This document shows positions 17,820 to 27,262 of a DNA stretch of 64,000 nucleotides, in pieces. Each line of letters starts with the position of its first letter. Positions within the stretch are counted from its first letter, which is position 1. The position numbers were made by a program, and so were the translations under genes. Under the pieces are notes generated by a model. It made no database searches, was not told the DNA's origin, and worked only from the letters and a program-made list of their open reading frames with translations. This DNA comes from Deltaproteobacteria bacterium. Its GTDB lineage: Bacteria; Desulfobacterota; B13-G15; RBG-16-54-18. The DNA is taken from positions 1 to 64,000 of the forward strand of contig JAFGNJ010000004.1 of assembly GCA_016927065.1 (NCBI GenBank), read 5' to 3'.

Positions 17820-17838
17820 TGTGTCGTATCCCGACACA
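17820..17838. promoter_or_regulatory. Perfect dyad upstream of recA, possible LexA-type operator
   Basis: TGTGTCG-N5-CGACACA forms a perfect 7-base inverted repeat, 31 bases before the recA start codon and 38 bases after thpR. Its position is that expected for a recA operator. The sequence does not match the LexA boxes I know from E. coli, Bacillus or alphaproteobacteria, so the binding protein is an inference. Confidence 0.45.
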
Positions 17839-17876
17839 TCCCCTCTTTAACAATATCCAAACGGTAGGGTAGGGGA

Positions 17877-18446
17877 TTAAAGGGTCTCCAATGGAACGCT
17901 CTTGACCTTGGTATACTCCGCTCCCGTAGGTTTTAAGTGGCTCCGGAAGAGGATGACCTCCCGAACCTCCATGGTCCCCAGGTTGCACTCGCTGACTGCC
18001 TCGATGGCGTAGGCAACGGTGCCCTTCCCTTTTCCTGAACGCAGGCGCCCGACGGTCAGGTGGGGAGTATAATCCCTCCTCTCACTCGTGAAACCGATCT
18101 CTTCCATTCCTTTGTCAACCTTGGCCTGCATCTCCCTGAGCTCGCCGCTGGGATCATCAACCCCTATCCAGATGACGCGGGGGTTCCGTGCGTTCGGAAA
18201 ACCACCCCCCCCTCTGATCCCGATGGTAAAGGGCCCTAGTGACCGGACGGCTTCCTCCATCTTGTGCGCAATCTCCTCAACCAAGACAGGATCTACCTCA
18301 CCGAGAAACTTGAGGGTGAGATGGATACCCTCCGGCCGAACCCAGCGCACACCCGCAACACGCTCTTGTAATCCTTTTTGGACCCTTCGCACCTCCTCAG
18401 CTATCTCTTTTCTGAGCTCTACGGCTATAAAGGATCTCCATCTCAC
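17877..18446 (-). CDS. thpR: RNA 2',3'-cyclic phosphodiesterase
   Basis: The 189-residue protein belongs to the 2H phosphoesterase (LigT) group, with the two catalytic HXT motifs as HLTLKFLG near residue 42 and HLTVGRLR near residue 129. It hydrolyses 2',3'-cyclic phosphate ends of RNA and can ligate 2'-5' tRNA halves in vitro. The start is GTG at 18446. It lies between pssA and recA, a position often shared with recA in related genomes. Confidence 0.92.
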   Translation of the reverse strand: MRWRSFIAVELRKEIAEEVRRVQKGLQERVAGVRWVRPEGIHLTLKFLGEVDPVLVEEIAHKMEEAVRSLGPFTIGIRGGGGFPNARNPRVIWIGVDDPSGELREMQAKVDKGMEEIGFTSERRDYTPHLTVGRLRSGKGKGTVAYAIEAVSECNLGTMEVREVILFRSHLKPTGAEYTKVKSVPLETL

Positions 18447-18461
18447 AACCGGGCTTCCCCG

Positions 18462-19259
18462 CTACTGTATCAATGGCTCTCTTTTCTCCTCACGCAACGC
18501 TGTCATCCGCTTTTTGTGCCACTCACGTACCGCTTTCCCCGGCCCCGACACGAGATAAAAGCAGGAGAAAATGAAGAGTGTAATTGCCGGCTCTGCCACC
18601 ACCACCACGATGGTCAAGATCATGGCGACAAGGGTATTAAAAGGCTTCCTTTTAAGAAGCGCTAAGTCCTTGAAGCTGGGGTACCGAATGTTGCTCACCA
18701 TGAGGAAAGAGAGCGGAAAAAGCAGGAAGAGAATACATAGGTTTGCGCCCACACCCTTTATTCCCAGGCGATAAAACAGGAGGATGGTAGCTGCGATAAG
18801 GCTTGCCGCTGCGGGAACAGGCAACCCTCGGAAATGGCGGGGCTCAATGGTGTCGAACTGAACATTAAACCGGGCCAATCTGAGGGCACCGCACGCCACA
18901 TAAAGGAAGGCGGCCAACCACCCCCATTTTTCGAATGGATGCAGGGCCCATGAGAAAGCGAGGATAGCCGGGGCCACCCCGAAGGCCACCAGGTCGGAGA
19001 GTGAGTCGTATTCCACCCCAAAGCGGCTCGTGGTTCGAGTCAGGCGAGCCACCTTACCATCAATACCATCAAAGACAATGGCAATCATGATGGCCACCGC
19101 CGCAATGAGGTACTTCCCATTAAAGGAGGCGATGATTGCATAAAACCCACAGAATAGACTCCCGGAGGTAAACAGATTAGGCAATATATAAACGCCCCTC
19201 CTTATTCCCTCTCTCGTTCTTCGCTTAGATTGATCCCTTTTAATCCTCGTTTTTTTCAT
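18462..19259 (-). CDS. pssA: CDP-diacylglycerol-serine O-phosphatidyltransferase
   Basis: This integral membrane enzyme makes phosphatidylserine from CDP-diacylglycerol and serine. It carries the CDP-alcohol phosphotransferase signature DGX2(A/K)RX8GX3DX3D, seen from DGIDGKVAR through GVEYDSLSD near residues 64-90, and about seven hydrophobic helices. Length (265 residues) fits the Bacillus-type PssA. Its start overlaps the psd stop codon by one base, so synthesis and decarboxylation of phosphatidylserine are coupled in one operon. Confidence 0.93.
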   Translation of the reverse strand: MKKTRIKRDQSKRRTREGIRRGVYILPNLFTSGSLFCGFYAIIASFNGKYLIAAVAIMIAIVFDGIDGKVARLTRTTSRFGVEYDSLSDLVAFGVAPAILAFSWALHPFEKWGWLAAFLYVACGALRLARFNVQFDTIEPRHFRGLPVPAAASLIAATILLFYRLGIKGVGANLCILFLLFPLSFLMVSNIRYPSFKDLALLKRKPFNTLVAMILTIVVVVAEPAITLFIFSCFYLVSGPGKAVREWHKKRMTALREEKREPLIQ

Positions 19260-19885
19260 TAGATCATCCCTAACACGCTTTTCCCCCCTTTTACGCGTTC
19301 ACCCTCGTGCACCCTCACGGCCACCCGGGGGGGAAGATAGACATCCACTCTGGAACCGAAGAGGATGGCTCCAACAATCCCTCCTCGCTTCACCTGATCT
19401 CCTTTGCGCATATAACAGACGATCCTGCGGGCGATAATACCGGCCACTTGGACAAAGCGCACCTTCAGCCCTTCGGGGGTCTGTAGTTGAAAGGCATTCT
19501 GTTCGTTCTGCCGTGAGGCCTCTCCTTTGTTCGCCGGCAGGAACATGCCCCGTCGGTATCGGATAGATTTAATAGTCCCTGCGGCTGGTGCGCGGTTCAC
19601 ATGACAGTTAAAAACGGACATAAAAATACTCACCGTGGTGCCCCCTGCCTCTTTTTTAACACCAACTATTGTTCCATCGGCAGGGGAAAGGATGAGGCCT
19701 GCGCCGTCGGTGATGCGGCGGCGGGGATTCCGAAAGAAGGAGCACATACAGATCGTCAGCGCGAGGAAAGGAAACAAGAGATAGCTCTTCCCCCATACCC
19801 CCGCGATCATCGTGATCACGGCAGGGGGTATGATAAACGGCATACCCTCCACGACGAAGGGAAATCGCTCTCTATTGAGGCTCAT
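19259..19885 (-). CDS. psd: Phosphatidylserine decarboxylase, short type
   Basis: This 208-residue proenzyme is processed to a pyruvoyl enzyme that makes phosphatidylethanolamine. The N-terminus has two membrane segments. [11 protein letters not shown] and [12 protein letters not shown] are family motifs, and the self-cleavage site is the Gly-Ser of [11 protein letters not shown] near residue 178. It is the short form found in many anaerobes and archaea rather than the long E. coli form with LGST. It overlaps ilvC by 14 bases and is followed directly by pssA. Confidence 0.93.
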   Translation of the reverse strand: MSLNRERFPFVVEGMPFIIPPAVITMIAGVWGKSYLLFPFLALTICMCSFFRNPRRRITDGAGLILSPADGTIVGVKKEAGGTTVSIFMSVFNCHVNRAPAAGTIKSIRYRRGMFLPANKGEASRQNEQNAFQLQTPEGLKVRFVQVAGIIARRIVCYMRKGDQVKRGGIVGAILFGSRVDVYLPPRVAVRVHEGERVKGGKSVLGMI

Positions 19886-20879
19886 TCTTGCTCTCTATCC
19901 AGCTCATCATCTTGCGCAATTCCTTCCCCACCTGCTCTATCAAGTGCCCCGCATCCTTCTTGCGCAAGGCGTTGAAGACTGGTCTGTGGGCCTCATTTTC
20001 CAAGATCCACTCGCGGGCAAAGGAACCGTCTTGTACCTCCTCCAAGATTTCTTCCATGACCAGGCGGGTCTCCTCATCAATGATCCTCCTCCCCCTGGTC
20101 AGGTCTCCATATTCCGCGGTGTCGCTGATAGAGTAACGCATATAGCTGATCCCCCCCTCATACATTAGGTCGACGATCAGCTTGAGTTCATGCAGACACT
20201 CGAAATAGGCGATTTCGGGCTGATAGCCGGCCGCCACCAAGGTATCGAATCCGGCCCGCACCAACTCCGTCGTTCCACCGCACAGAACCACCTGCTCGCC
20301 GAAGAGGTCCGTTTCGGTCTCTTCCTTGAAGGTGGTCTCGATCACCCCCGCCCTCGTCGCACCGATACCCTTGGCATAGGCGAGGGCCACCTTCAAGGCA
20401 TCCCCCGAGGCGTCTTGCTCCACCGCCACCAACGAGGGGACCCCCTTACCTTCGACAAACTGCCTCCGAACCAGGTGACCCGGTCCTTTGGGGGCTATCA
20501 TGATAACATCTACAACAGGCGGGGGTATGATCTGCCCATAGTGGATATTAAAACCATGGGAGAAGACGAGGGTTTTCCCCTTCTTGAGCTCCCCCTCGAT
20601 TTCATCCTTGTAGATGCGGGCCTGCGCCGTGTCCGGCGCCAAAATCTGAATGATATCACACCCCTTGGCCGCCTCCTTGGCCGATACCGGTGTAAACCCA
20701 TGCTCCATGGCCAACTGATAGTTGGCCGTCCCTTCGAGCTCGGCGACTATCACGTCCAGGCCGCTGTCCCGCAAGTTTTGGGCTTGGGCATGTCCCTGGC
20801 TGCCGTACCCGATTATCGCGATCTTTTTTCCCTTCAGAACATTTAGGTCAGCGTCTTTATCGTAGTATATCTGAGCCAT
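19872..20879 (-). CDS. ilvC: Ketol-acid reductoisomerase
   Basis: The enzyme isomerises and reduces acetolactate in valine and isoleucine synthesis. The Rossmann motif [18 protein letters not shown] is near residue 24 and the knotted C-terminal domain holds the metal ligands in [12 protein letters not shown] and the [17 protein letters not shown] region. About 335 residues is the class I length. The frame includes a GTG one codon earlier, but the ATG at 20879 is better spaced. It is downstream of ilvB and ilvN. Confidence 0.97.
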   Translation of the reverse strand: MAQIYYDKDADLNVLKGKKIAIIGYGSQGHAQAQNLRDSGLDVIVAELEGTANYQLAMEHGFTPVSAKEAAKGCDIIQILAPDTAQARIYKDEIEGELKKGKTLVFSHGFNIHYGQIIPPPVVDVIMIAPKGPGHLVRRQFVEGKGVPSLVAVEQDASGDALKVALAYAKGIGATRAGVIETTFKEETETDLFGEQVVLCGGTTELVRAGFDTLVAAGYQPEIAYFECLHELKLIVDLMYEGGISYMRYSISDTAEYGDLTRGRRIIDEETRLVMEEILEEVQDGSFAREWILENEAHRPVFNALRKKDAGHLIEQVGKELRKMMSWIESKNEPQ

Positions 20880-20911
20880 CACATCCCCCTTGTATAGTTA
20901 TCGTCTTGCCG

Positions 20912-21385
20912 TCAACCACGTACTAGGGCAACACTCCCCGTACGGGCCACGTCTTTAATCCCCATGGGCTTGAGGAGCTCAATAAAGGCCTTGATCTTCT
21001 CCTCATCCCCAGTCACCTCTATAGTATAGCTCTTGGGACTTACATCCACCACCTTCCCCCGAAAGATGTCGGTAATGCTGAGGATCTCCGCGCGGGTTTC
21101 AGGTTTGACCGTTACCCTGACGAGGATCAATTCCCTCGCCACATACTCCTTCCCTACCAGATCCGTCACCTTGATCACGCATACCAGTTTGTTGAGCTGC
21201 TTGGTGATCTGCTCGAGGATCTGATCATCCCCTCTAGTCACGATGGTCATGACCGACGCCATGGGGTCCAATGTCTCCGCCACCGAGAGGCTCTCGATAT
21301 TAAAACCCCTCCCACTGAAGAGACCTGCTACCCGGGCCAAGACACCGGGTTCATTTTCCACTAGGACATTAATAGTATGCCGCAT
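20912..21385 (-). CDS. ilvN: Acetolactate synthase, small regulatory subunit
   Basis: The 157-residue protein has an N-terminal ACT domain ([21 protein letters not shown], then [10 protein letters not shown]) and the C-terminal IlvN domain. It stimulates the catalytic subunit and confers valine inhibition. It sits nine bases downstream of ilvB with a strong AGGAGGG site, in the order ilvB-ilvN-ilvC. Confidence 0.97.
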   Translation of the reverse strand: MRHTINVLVENEPGVLARVAGLFSGRGFNIESLSVAETLDPMASVMTIVTRGDDQILEQITKQLNKLVCVIKVTDLVGKEYVARELILVRVTVKPETRAEILSITDIFRGKVVDVSPKSYTIEVTGDEEKIKAFIELLKPMGIKDVARTGSVALVRG

Positions 21386-21394
21386 CTCCCCTCC

Positions 21395-23086
21395 TCATAC
21401 CAAGAGCATCCGATCTATGGCCTCCCCGGCGGGCACCATGGGATAGACCCCTTCCTCCGGCTCCACCACGAAGTCCATAAGCACGGGGAGCGGGGTCCGC
21501 AAGGCCTCTCGAAGAACAGGGACCACCTCATCCGGCCTAGTGGCCCGCAGTCCCAGGGCCCCATAGGCCTCAGCGAGCTTGACGAAATCAGGGCAGGCGT
21601 CTCCGATAGGGGTCAAAGAATATCGGCGCTCGTGGAATAGTTCTTGCCACTGCCTCACCATCCCCAGGTATCCATTGTTGAGGATGGCCACCTTCACCGG
21701 CAGCTTATAGTGCACCGCGGTGGCAAGCTCCTGAATATTCATCTGAATGCTTCCATCACCCGCGATATCGATGACCGTGCGCTCGGGGAAGGCCACCTGC
21801 GCACCGATGGCTGCGGGGAACCCATACCCCATGGTCCCCAGGCCGCCAGAGGTGAGTAAAGTGTGCGGGTGGTCAAAGAGATAGTATTGGGCGGTCCACA
21901 TCTGATTCTGTCCCACCTCGGTGGTGATGATGGCTTCGCCCTTGGTAAGTTCATAAACTCGCTCAATGACATGCTGGGGTTTGATGATTTGATTCTGATT
22001 ATAAGAAAGACGGTGGAAGCTCTTCCACTTCTCTATTTGCTGGTGCCACGCCTCCAGAGACCACCGCTGCTCATCCCCTCCTTTTTCCTCCTTGAGGAGA
22101 GTAAGCATCTTGGCCAGGACTCGCTTGCAATCCCCAACAATGGGGATGTCCACCCTGACGTTCTTGCTGATGGATGTGGGGTCAATATCGATATGGATCT
22201 TCTTGGCCTTGGGGGCAAAGGCATCAACCTTACCCGTCACCCGGTCGTCAAACCGGGCGCCGACGGCAATCAGGAGATCGCTATCGGTCACCGCCATGTT
22301 GGCCCGATAGGTCCCGTGCATCCCCAGCATCCCCAGGGAAAGGGGGTGCGTGCCCGGGAATCCACCCAAACCCATCAAGGTCATGGTGACGGGGATATGG
22401 AGCATCTCTACCAGTTCGGTCAGTTCTTCTGCGGCGTTAGCGGCGATAACCCCTCCTCCGGCGTAGATCACCGGTCGGTGCGCCTTGAGGATCAATTGGA
22501 TGGCCCTTTTAATCTGTTGCATATGGCCATCAAGGGTGGGCTGATACCCCGTGATGTGGACCTCCTTGGGATATTTGAATTCGGTGGTGCCTGCGGTAAT
22601 ATCTTTGGGGAGATCAACGAGCACCGGTCCGGGTCGTCCTGTTCTCGCGATATAAAAGGCCTCCCTGATTATCCTGGCCAGATCGCGCACGTCGGTGACC
22701 AGATAATTGTATTTCGTGCAGGGGCGGGTGATCCCCACGATATCAGCCTCCTGGAAGGCGTCGTTTCCGATGAGGGGAGTAGGGACCTGGCCTGTCAAGA
22801 CGACCAGCGGGATGGAATCCATGAAGGCGGTGGCGAGCCCCGTAACGGTGTTGGTGGCCCCTGGGCCGGAGGTGACCAGGCAAACGCCTACCTTACCGCT
22901 GGCCCGGGCATACCCATCAGCCGCGTGGACCGCTCCTTGCTCGTGCCGGACCAAGATCGTCTTAAAATCCCAGTTGGGCAACTCATGGGTGATGGGGAGA
23001 ACGGCCCCTCCGGGGTAGCTGAAGATTACCTCCACCCCTTCCCGCTTGAGGCATTCCAACAGGATAGAGGCCCCCGTCTTTTTCAT
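21395..23086 (-). CDS. ilvB: Acetolactate synthase, large catalytic subunit
   Basis: The 563-residue thiamine-diphosphate enzyme forms acetolactate or acetohydroxybutyrate. It has the catalytic-Glu region [13 protein letters not shown], the [14 protein letters not shown] segment, and the ThDP-binding motif from [12 protein letters not shown] to [13 protein letters not shown]. It overlaps the upstream DUF465 gene stop codon as ATGA. Nothing is missing compared with the family. Confidence 0.98.
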   Translation of the reverse strand: MKKTGASILLECLKREGVEVIFSYPGGAVLPITHELPNWDFKTILVRHEQGAVHAADGYARASGKVGVCLVTSGPGATNTVTGLATAFMDSIPLVVLTGQVPTPLIGNDAFQEADIVGITRPCTKYNYLVTDVRDLARIIREAFYIARTGRPGPVLVDLPKDITAGTTEFKYPKEVHITGYQPTLDGHMQQIKRAIQLILKAHRPVIYAGGGVIAANAAEELTELVEMLHIPVTMTLMGLGGFPGTHPLSLGMLGMHGTYRANMAVTDSDLLIAVGARFDDRVTGKVDAFAPKAKKIHIDIDPTSISKNVRVDIPIVGDCKRVLAKMLTLLKEEKGGDEQRWSLEAWHQQIEKWKSFHRLSYNQNQIIKPQHVIERVYELTKGEAIITTEVGQNQMWTAQYYLFDHPHTLLTSGGLGTMGYGFPAAIGAQVAFPERTVIDIAGDGSIQMNIQELATAVHYKLPVKVAILNNGYLGMVRQWQELFHERRYSLTPIGDACPDFVKLAEAYGALGLRATRPDEVVPVLREALRTPLPVLMDFVVEPEEGVYPMVPAGEAIDRMLLV

Positions 23087-23316
23087 TCCTTCTCCTCCAG
23101 CCGACGCCGATACGCTGTCATGATCTCTTCCATTCTATCCTTTAACATAAGCTTTCTCTTCTTCAATTCCTCTCTCTTCACTCGTTCCTCTGCGGTCAAA
23201 AACGACTTCTTGTCTAAATCCTCCACCTTCCGATGAAACCAGGCATGCTCCTCCTTGAGCTGTCGAAATTGCTCATCCTCTTCCCACAACCTTTGCATCA
23301 TCTCTTCTTCTTTCAT
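23083..23316 (-). CDS. DUF465/YdcH-family small coiled-coil protein
   Basis: This 77-residue, highly charged and helical protein matches the DUF465 pattern: [19 protein letters not shown], then a turn with the conserved [17 protein letters not shown], then a second helix. Such proteins are short antiparallel hairpins of unknown function. It heads the ilv operon and its stop overlaps the ilvB start as ATGA. A promoter-like sequence lies just upstream at 23344-23373. Confidence 0.85.
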   Translation of the reverse strand: MKEEEMMQRLWEEDEQFRQLKEEHAWFHRKVEDLDKKSFLTAEERVKREELKKRKLMLKDRMEEIMTAYRRRLEEKE

Positions 23317-23343
23317 GAACTAGCCTCAACAGATTACCATAAA

Positions 23344-23373
23344 ATGTTAATATATTCGTACTCTCCTTGTCAA
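23344..23373 (-). promoter_or_regulatory. Likely sigma-70 promoter of the ilv operon
   Basis: On the minus strand TTGACA (23373-23368) is separated by 18 bases from TAACAT (23349-23344), 28 bases before the DUF465 start codon. The -35 box is perfect and the -10 box is fair. Confidence 0.45.
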
Positions 23374-23591
23374 TTAATAAAGAGGAAGAGATTCTCCAAA
23401 AAATTCTCCTGTCACAATGGAATACGCCGATATGATCTTAGCTCCCTGTTGGACGTACTTTTGAACTGGGGTTTTGATTAGCTGGGGTAAGGATATTAGA
23501 ATTGAAGAAATTAAAGATTAGTTTTGATGAGAATCCAGAGAACGTTGTGCACCATATACAGCAGATCTTCAGCCAATCGGTGCGTTCCCCA

Positions 23592-23768
23592 CTATTTAAA
23601 CAACCCCATCTGACACTGAATCACCTTGATCCCCAGATCGTTGAGGATGGTCCCCAGCTCCCGTTTGGGGATGCCGTATTCTTCGGCAATCTGAAAGCAT
23701 ACGGCACAGGGGATGCGTTCTTCCCGAGCCCGCTGCTTGATGGCCTCAATTACTTTATCATGCTCCAT
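23592..23768 (-). CDS. Small 58-residue protein with a CX2C motif, function unknown
   Basis: This short gene starts at an ATG at 23768 preceded by a strong AGGAGG site and ends with TAG at 23592. The product has a helix, then the motif CAVCFQIAEEYGIP (Cys21, Cys24) and a second conserved-looking stretch LNDLGIKVIQCQMGLF with Cys52. The centre resembles a helix-turn-helix (AEEYGIPKRELGTILNDLGI). Similar tiny proteins ending in a Cys-x-x-G-x-F pattern occur, as far as I recall, in sulfate reducers and other anaerobes, with no known role. It follows the SDR gene by 21 bases and probably shares its transcript. Confidence 0.75.
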   Translation of the reverse strand: MEHDKVIEAIKQRAREERIPCAVCFQIAEEYGIPKRELGTILNDLGIKVIQCQMGLFK

Positions 23769-23789
23769 CGCTCCTCCTAATAAAAAATC

Positions 23790-24536
23790 TCAGATGCCGA
23801 TACTCACCCCGCCATCGAGGAATATCACCTGACCCGTGATGTAGCCCGCGTCATCGCTTGCCAAAAAGAGATGCACATTGGCAACCTCTTCAGGAGTTCC
23901 CATCCTGGCAAGAGGGATCCTTTCCAAGGCGAGCTCTTTTACCTTATCGGTCATACCGGCGGCGGTCATAGGGGTATCGATGAACCCCGGCGCGATACAG
24001 TTTACCGTAATGTTAGAGCGCGCATACTCGAGGGCCAGTGTGCGGGTCAACCCGATAATTCCCGCCTTACTGGAGGAGTAATTGACCTGCCCCATATTGC
24101 CGCGCACCACCACCGAGGCGGTGTTGACAATCCTTCCATACTTCTGTTTTCTCATGGGGCGATAAGCAGCCTGCGAGCAGAGAAAGGTCCCTTTCAAGCT
24201 TACATCCACCACAAAATCCCATTCTTCCTCCGACATCCTAGCGCACAAATTGTCCCGCGTAACCCCGGCATTGTTGATAAGGATGTCCAGACTGCCGAAC
24301 TCTTGCACTACCTGGTCGATCATCCCATGTACCTCATCACGTTTGCGCACGTCTACCTGGCAAAATATAGCCTCCCCTCCCTTTTTGATGATCTCATCCT
24401 TTACTCCCTCGGCCCCCTGGGGAACGACATCGGCAATAGCAACGCGCGCTCCTTCCTCAGCAAACCTCCTGGCCACCGCAGCACCGATACCGCTGCCTCC
24501 TCCTGTAATCAAGGCTACCTTGTCCTTCAATTTCAT
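23790..24536 (-). CDS. Short-chain dehydrogenase/reductase, FabG-like
   Basis: This is a classical SDR of about 248 residues. It has the cofactor motif TGGGSGIGAAVA near residue 12, NNAGV near residue 88, and the catalytic Ser plus YSSSK near residues 140-157. C-terminal FLDGGVSIGI matches 3-oxoacyl-ACP reductase style. It could serve fatty acid synthesis or another hydroxyacyl pathway, since SDR motifs do not settle the substrate. The ATG at 24536 has an AGGAGG site six bases away. A second ATG just upstream is less well spaced. Confidence 0.85.
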   Translation of the reverse strand: MKLKDKVALITGGGSGIGAAVARRFAEEGARVAIADVVPQGAEGVKDEIIKKGGEAIFCQVDVRKRDEVHGMIDQVVQEFGSLDILINNAGVTRDNLCARMSEEEWDFVVDVSLKGTFLCSQAAYRPMRKQKYGRIVNTASVVVRGNMGQVNYSSSKAGIIGLTRTLALEYARSNITVNCIAPGFIDTPMTAAGMTDKVKELALERIPLARMGTPEEVANVHLFLASDDAGYITGQVIFLDGGVSIGI

Positions 24537-24687
24537 CATACTCCTCCTCATTTTCTTGAGGTAATACTCGACTCTATGTCACAAAAGAGGGGAAAAATCA
24601 AGGGTCAAAGCTACTTTTCTCCCTTGCATTTACAATAACAATGGTGTATGAAACGGAAAGCATAACAGCAGGTTCCGAGGTTCCAGT

Positions 24688-26310
24688 ATGACAGGTACGC
24701 AGAGTAAATTCAGATGGCGCCTAGTGCTTATCCTTATCGTCTTTATCGGCGCCGTGGTCTATTGTCTCCCCACCTTGCCGATGGAACCCCTCGCCTGGTG
24801 GCCGAAGTTCTTCCCACAGGATAAAATCCATCTTGGCCTTGACCTGCAAGGGGGGATGCACCTCATCCTTGGGGTGGAGACCGCAAAGGCAGTGGAGAGC
24901 GAAATGGAGCGGATCAAGAATGACCTGAAGAATGACCTCAAAAAGGAACAAATATTCGCTCTCTCAGTCGAACGTGTCCAGGGTGATAAAATAGAGGTGC
25001 TCCTCTTGAACCCTGAAGTAAAGGAAAGAGATGGTGGATTTGACGATTACCTCGAGGAATCATATCCTATCTTAAAACAAATCGGTGATCCCCAACAAGA
25101 AGGGGACAGAGTAAAGGTCCTCCTGGGAATGGATCCTAGACAAATAGCCGATATCAAAAAGTCCGCTGTTGACCAGGCCCTGGAGACCATCCGCAACCGG
25201 ATCGATGAGTTCGGCGTATCGGAACCTGAGATCGCTCGGCAGGGCTCGGATAGAATCCTCATTCAACTTCCAGGGGTTGATGATCCTCAACGGGCCAAGG
25301 ATCTCATCGGCAAGACGGCCCTGCTGGAATTTAAACTGGTGGATGATTTAAATAGTCTGCAGAGGGCCCTGGCCGGAGATATACCCTTTGGGGATGTGAT
25401 TCTGTATGAAAGGCAAGAGGACCCCAAGACTGGTGCCGTAAGCAAGACCCCCCTTTTGATACAAGACAAGGCCCTGATGACCGGAGACGCCCTAAAGGAT
25501 GCGCGTGTCAGGTTTAACGAATTCAATAGACCCGAGGTCACCCTCAGCTTGAACGCCGCAGGGGCCAGGCAATTTGATCGAATCACCGCCGAAAACGTAG
25601 GCAGGAGATTGGCCATTATCCTCGACAACAATGTCTACTCGGCCCCGGTTATTGAAGAACGCATCAGTGGGGGAGAGGCGAGGATCAAGAGTACAACCTT
25701 CACCCTTGAGGATGCCAAAGACCTGGCCATCGTATTGCGCGCCGGTTCACTCCCTGCCCCGGTCCAAATCCTCGAGGAACGAACCGTGGGACCCTCCTTG
25801 GGGCAGGATTCTATAAAGCAAGGCATTACATCAATCATTATCGGGGGGATCCTCGTGGTCCTCTTTATGATCATCTACTACAAGCTGGCAGGTGCAGTGG
25901 CTGATATTGCCCTCATCATGAACTTGATTATCATCATGGGGGTCTTGGCGGCCTTTAAGGCCACCCTCACTCTTCCGGGCATCGCCGGCCTGGTCTTGAC
26001 CGTGGGCATGGCAGTGGATGCCAATGTGTTGATCTTCGAGCGGATTCGGGAAGAAGTCCGCATGGGGAAACCACCGCGGGCAGCCCTAGAAGCGGGGTAT
26101 TCTAAGGCCTTTTTAACTATTATGGATGCCAACGTGACCACCCTCATCGCCGCTGTCGTACTATGGCAGTTCGGCACCGGGCCCATTCAGGGCTTCGCCG
26201 TCACCCTGAGTATTGGGATCGTGGCCAGCCTCTTCACCGCCATGGTGGTGACACGGTTCGTCTTCGACCTTGTCCTGAGTAAGGTGAGGGTTAAACACTT
26301 GAGTATATAA
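24688..26310 (+). CDS. secD: Protein translocase subunit SecD
   Basis: SecD with SecF uses the proton motive force to pull exported proteins from SecYEG. The 540-residue protein has an N-terminal helix, the large periplasmic P1 domain with the conserved GLDLQGGMHLILGV near residue 51, and six-helix RND-type membrane domain with VGMAVDANVLIFERIREE. It opens the secD-secF-pyrC operon. A GAGG site precedes the ATG. Confidence 0.97.
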   Translation: MTGTQSKFRWRLVLILIVFIGAVVYCLPTLPMEPLAWWPKFFPQDKIHLGLDLQGGMHLILGVETAKAVESEMERIKNDLKNDLKKEQIFALSVERVQGDKIEVLLLNPEVKERDGGFDDYLEESYPILKQIGDPQQEGDRVKVLLGMDPRQIADIKKSAVDQALETIRNRIDEFGVSEPEIARQGSDRILIQLPGVDDPQRAKDLIGKTALLEFKLVDDLNSLQRALAGDIPFGDVILYERQEDPKTGAVSKTPLLIQDKALMTGDALKDARVRFNEFNRPEVTLSLNAAGARQFDRITAENVGRRLAIILDNNVYSAPVIEERISGGEARIKSTTFTLEDAKDLAIVLRAGSLPAPVQILEERTVGPSLGQDSIKQGITSIIIGGILVVLFMIIYYKLAGAVADIALIMNLIIIMGVLAAFKATLTLPGIAGLVLTVGMAVDANVLIFERIREEVRMGKPPRAALEAGYSKAFLTIMDANVTTLIAAVVLWQFGTGPIQGFAVTLSIGIVASLFTAMVVTRFVFDLVLSKVRVKHLSI

Positions 26311-26324
26311 GGAACTGAACAACG

Positions 26325-27245
26325 ATGCAGATCATCAGGCCGGGGACTAAAATCGACTTCATGAGAAAAAGGAGGGGTGCCCTTCTCATCTCGGGCTGCC
26401 TGATCATCGCCGGCATCGTCTCTTTAATTGTGCACGGCGGACCCAATTACGGCATCGATTTCGCCGGCGGCACCCTGGTTCAGGTCAGATTCTCCCAGCC
26501 GATAAGTCTCGATGAGTTACGGGAGAGTCTCAAAGATGCGAAATTAGCGGGAGCGGTCCAGCGTTTTGGGGCCGAAGGGGTTGGTGAATATCTCATACGC
26601 CTTCAAACAACCTCCTCCGATGTGGAAGGACTTTCGTCGACTATCAATGATACCCTGGCCAAGCGGTTCGGGGAAGATACCTTTGAGATCAGGCGTACCG
26701 AAATGGTCGGGCCGAAGGTGGGAAAGGACCTGCGCAAAAAGGGGCTGCAGGCCATTATCGCTGCCCTGATCGGCATCCTGATCTATATCAGTATTAGGTT
26801 TGAGTTTCGCTTCGCCATCGGGGCCGTGGTCGCCTTGGCCCACGACGTCATGATCACCGTGGGCGTCTTTTCGCTCACCGACAAGGAGATTTCCCTCCCT
26901 GTCCTGGCGGCGCTGTTGACCATTGTGGGCTATTCCCTCAACGATACGATCGTGGTCTATGATCGCATCAGGGAAAACATGCAACGGATGAGAACCGAAG
27001 CCTATGAAAAGGTGATCAACCTCAGCATCAATGAAACACTGAGTAGGACTATCCTGACCTCCGTCACCACGCTTATCGTCATCGCCATCCTCTTCCTCTT
27101 AGGAGGGGGTGTAATCCATAATTTCGCCTTTGCCCTCCTGATCGGTATCATCGTCGGTACCTATTCCTCTATCTTCGTGGCCAGCCCCGTGGTGATCTTT
27201 CTGGAACAGCGGTTCCCCACAAAGGGGGAGAAGAGGAAAAAATAA
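26325..27245 (+). CDS. secF: Protein translocase subunit SecF
   Basis: The 306-residue partner of SecD has the first helix, the conserved GIDFAGGTLVQVRF motif near residue 43, and the C-terminal membrane block with VGYSLNDTIVVYDRIREN. Length is standard. It begins 15 bases after secD. Confidence 0.97.
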   Translation: MQIIRPGTKIDFMRKRRGALLISGCLIIAGIVSLIVHGGPNYGIDFAGGTLVQVRFSQPISLDELRESLKDAKLAGAVQRFGAEGVGEYLIRLQTTSSDVEGLSSTINDTLAKRFGEDTFEIRRTEMVGPKVGKDLRKKGLQAIIAALIGILIYISIRFEFRFAIGAVVALAHDVMITVGVFSLTDKEISLPVLAALLTIVGYSLNDTIVVYDRIRENMQRMRTEAYEKVINLSINETLSRTILTSVTTLIVIAILFLLGGGVIHNFAFALLIGIIVGTYSSIFVASPVVIFLEQRFPTKGEKRKK

Positions 27246-27262
27246 GAAGATCTTCTGGGAAG

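Noticed and set aside
21863-23236. Long plus-strand open frame of 457 codons
   Set aside because: It is antisense to ilvB, which has all family motifs.
23502-23780. Plus-strand open frame of 92 codons
   Set aside because: The minus strand here encodes a better supported 58-residue protein with a strong ribosome binding site. The plus frame has none.
24659-24687. GCATAAC before secD, the same heptamer as the cassette cores
   Set aside because: No partner core or hairpin lies within attC distance, and secD is a core gene. It is taken as chance.
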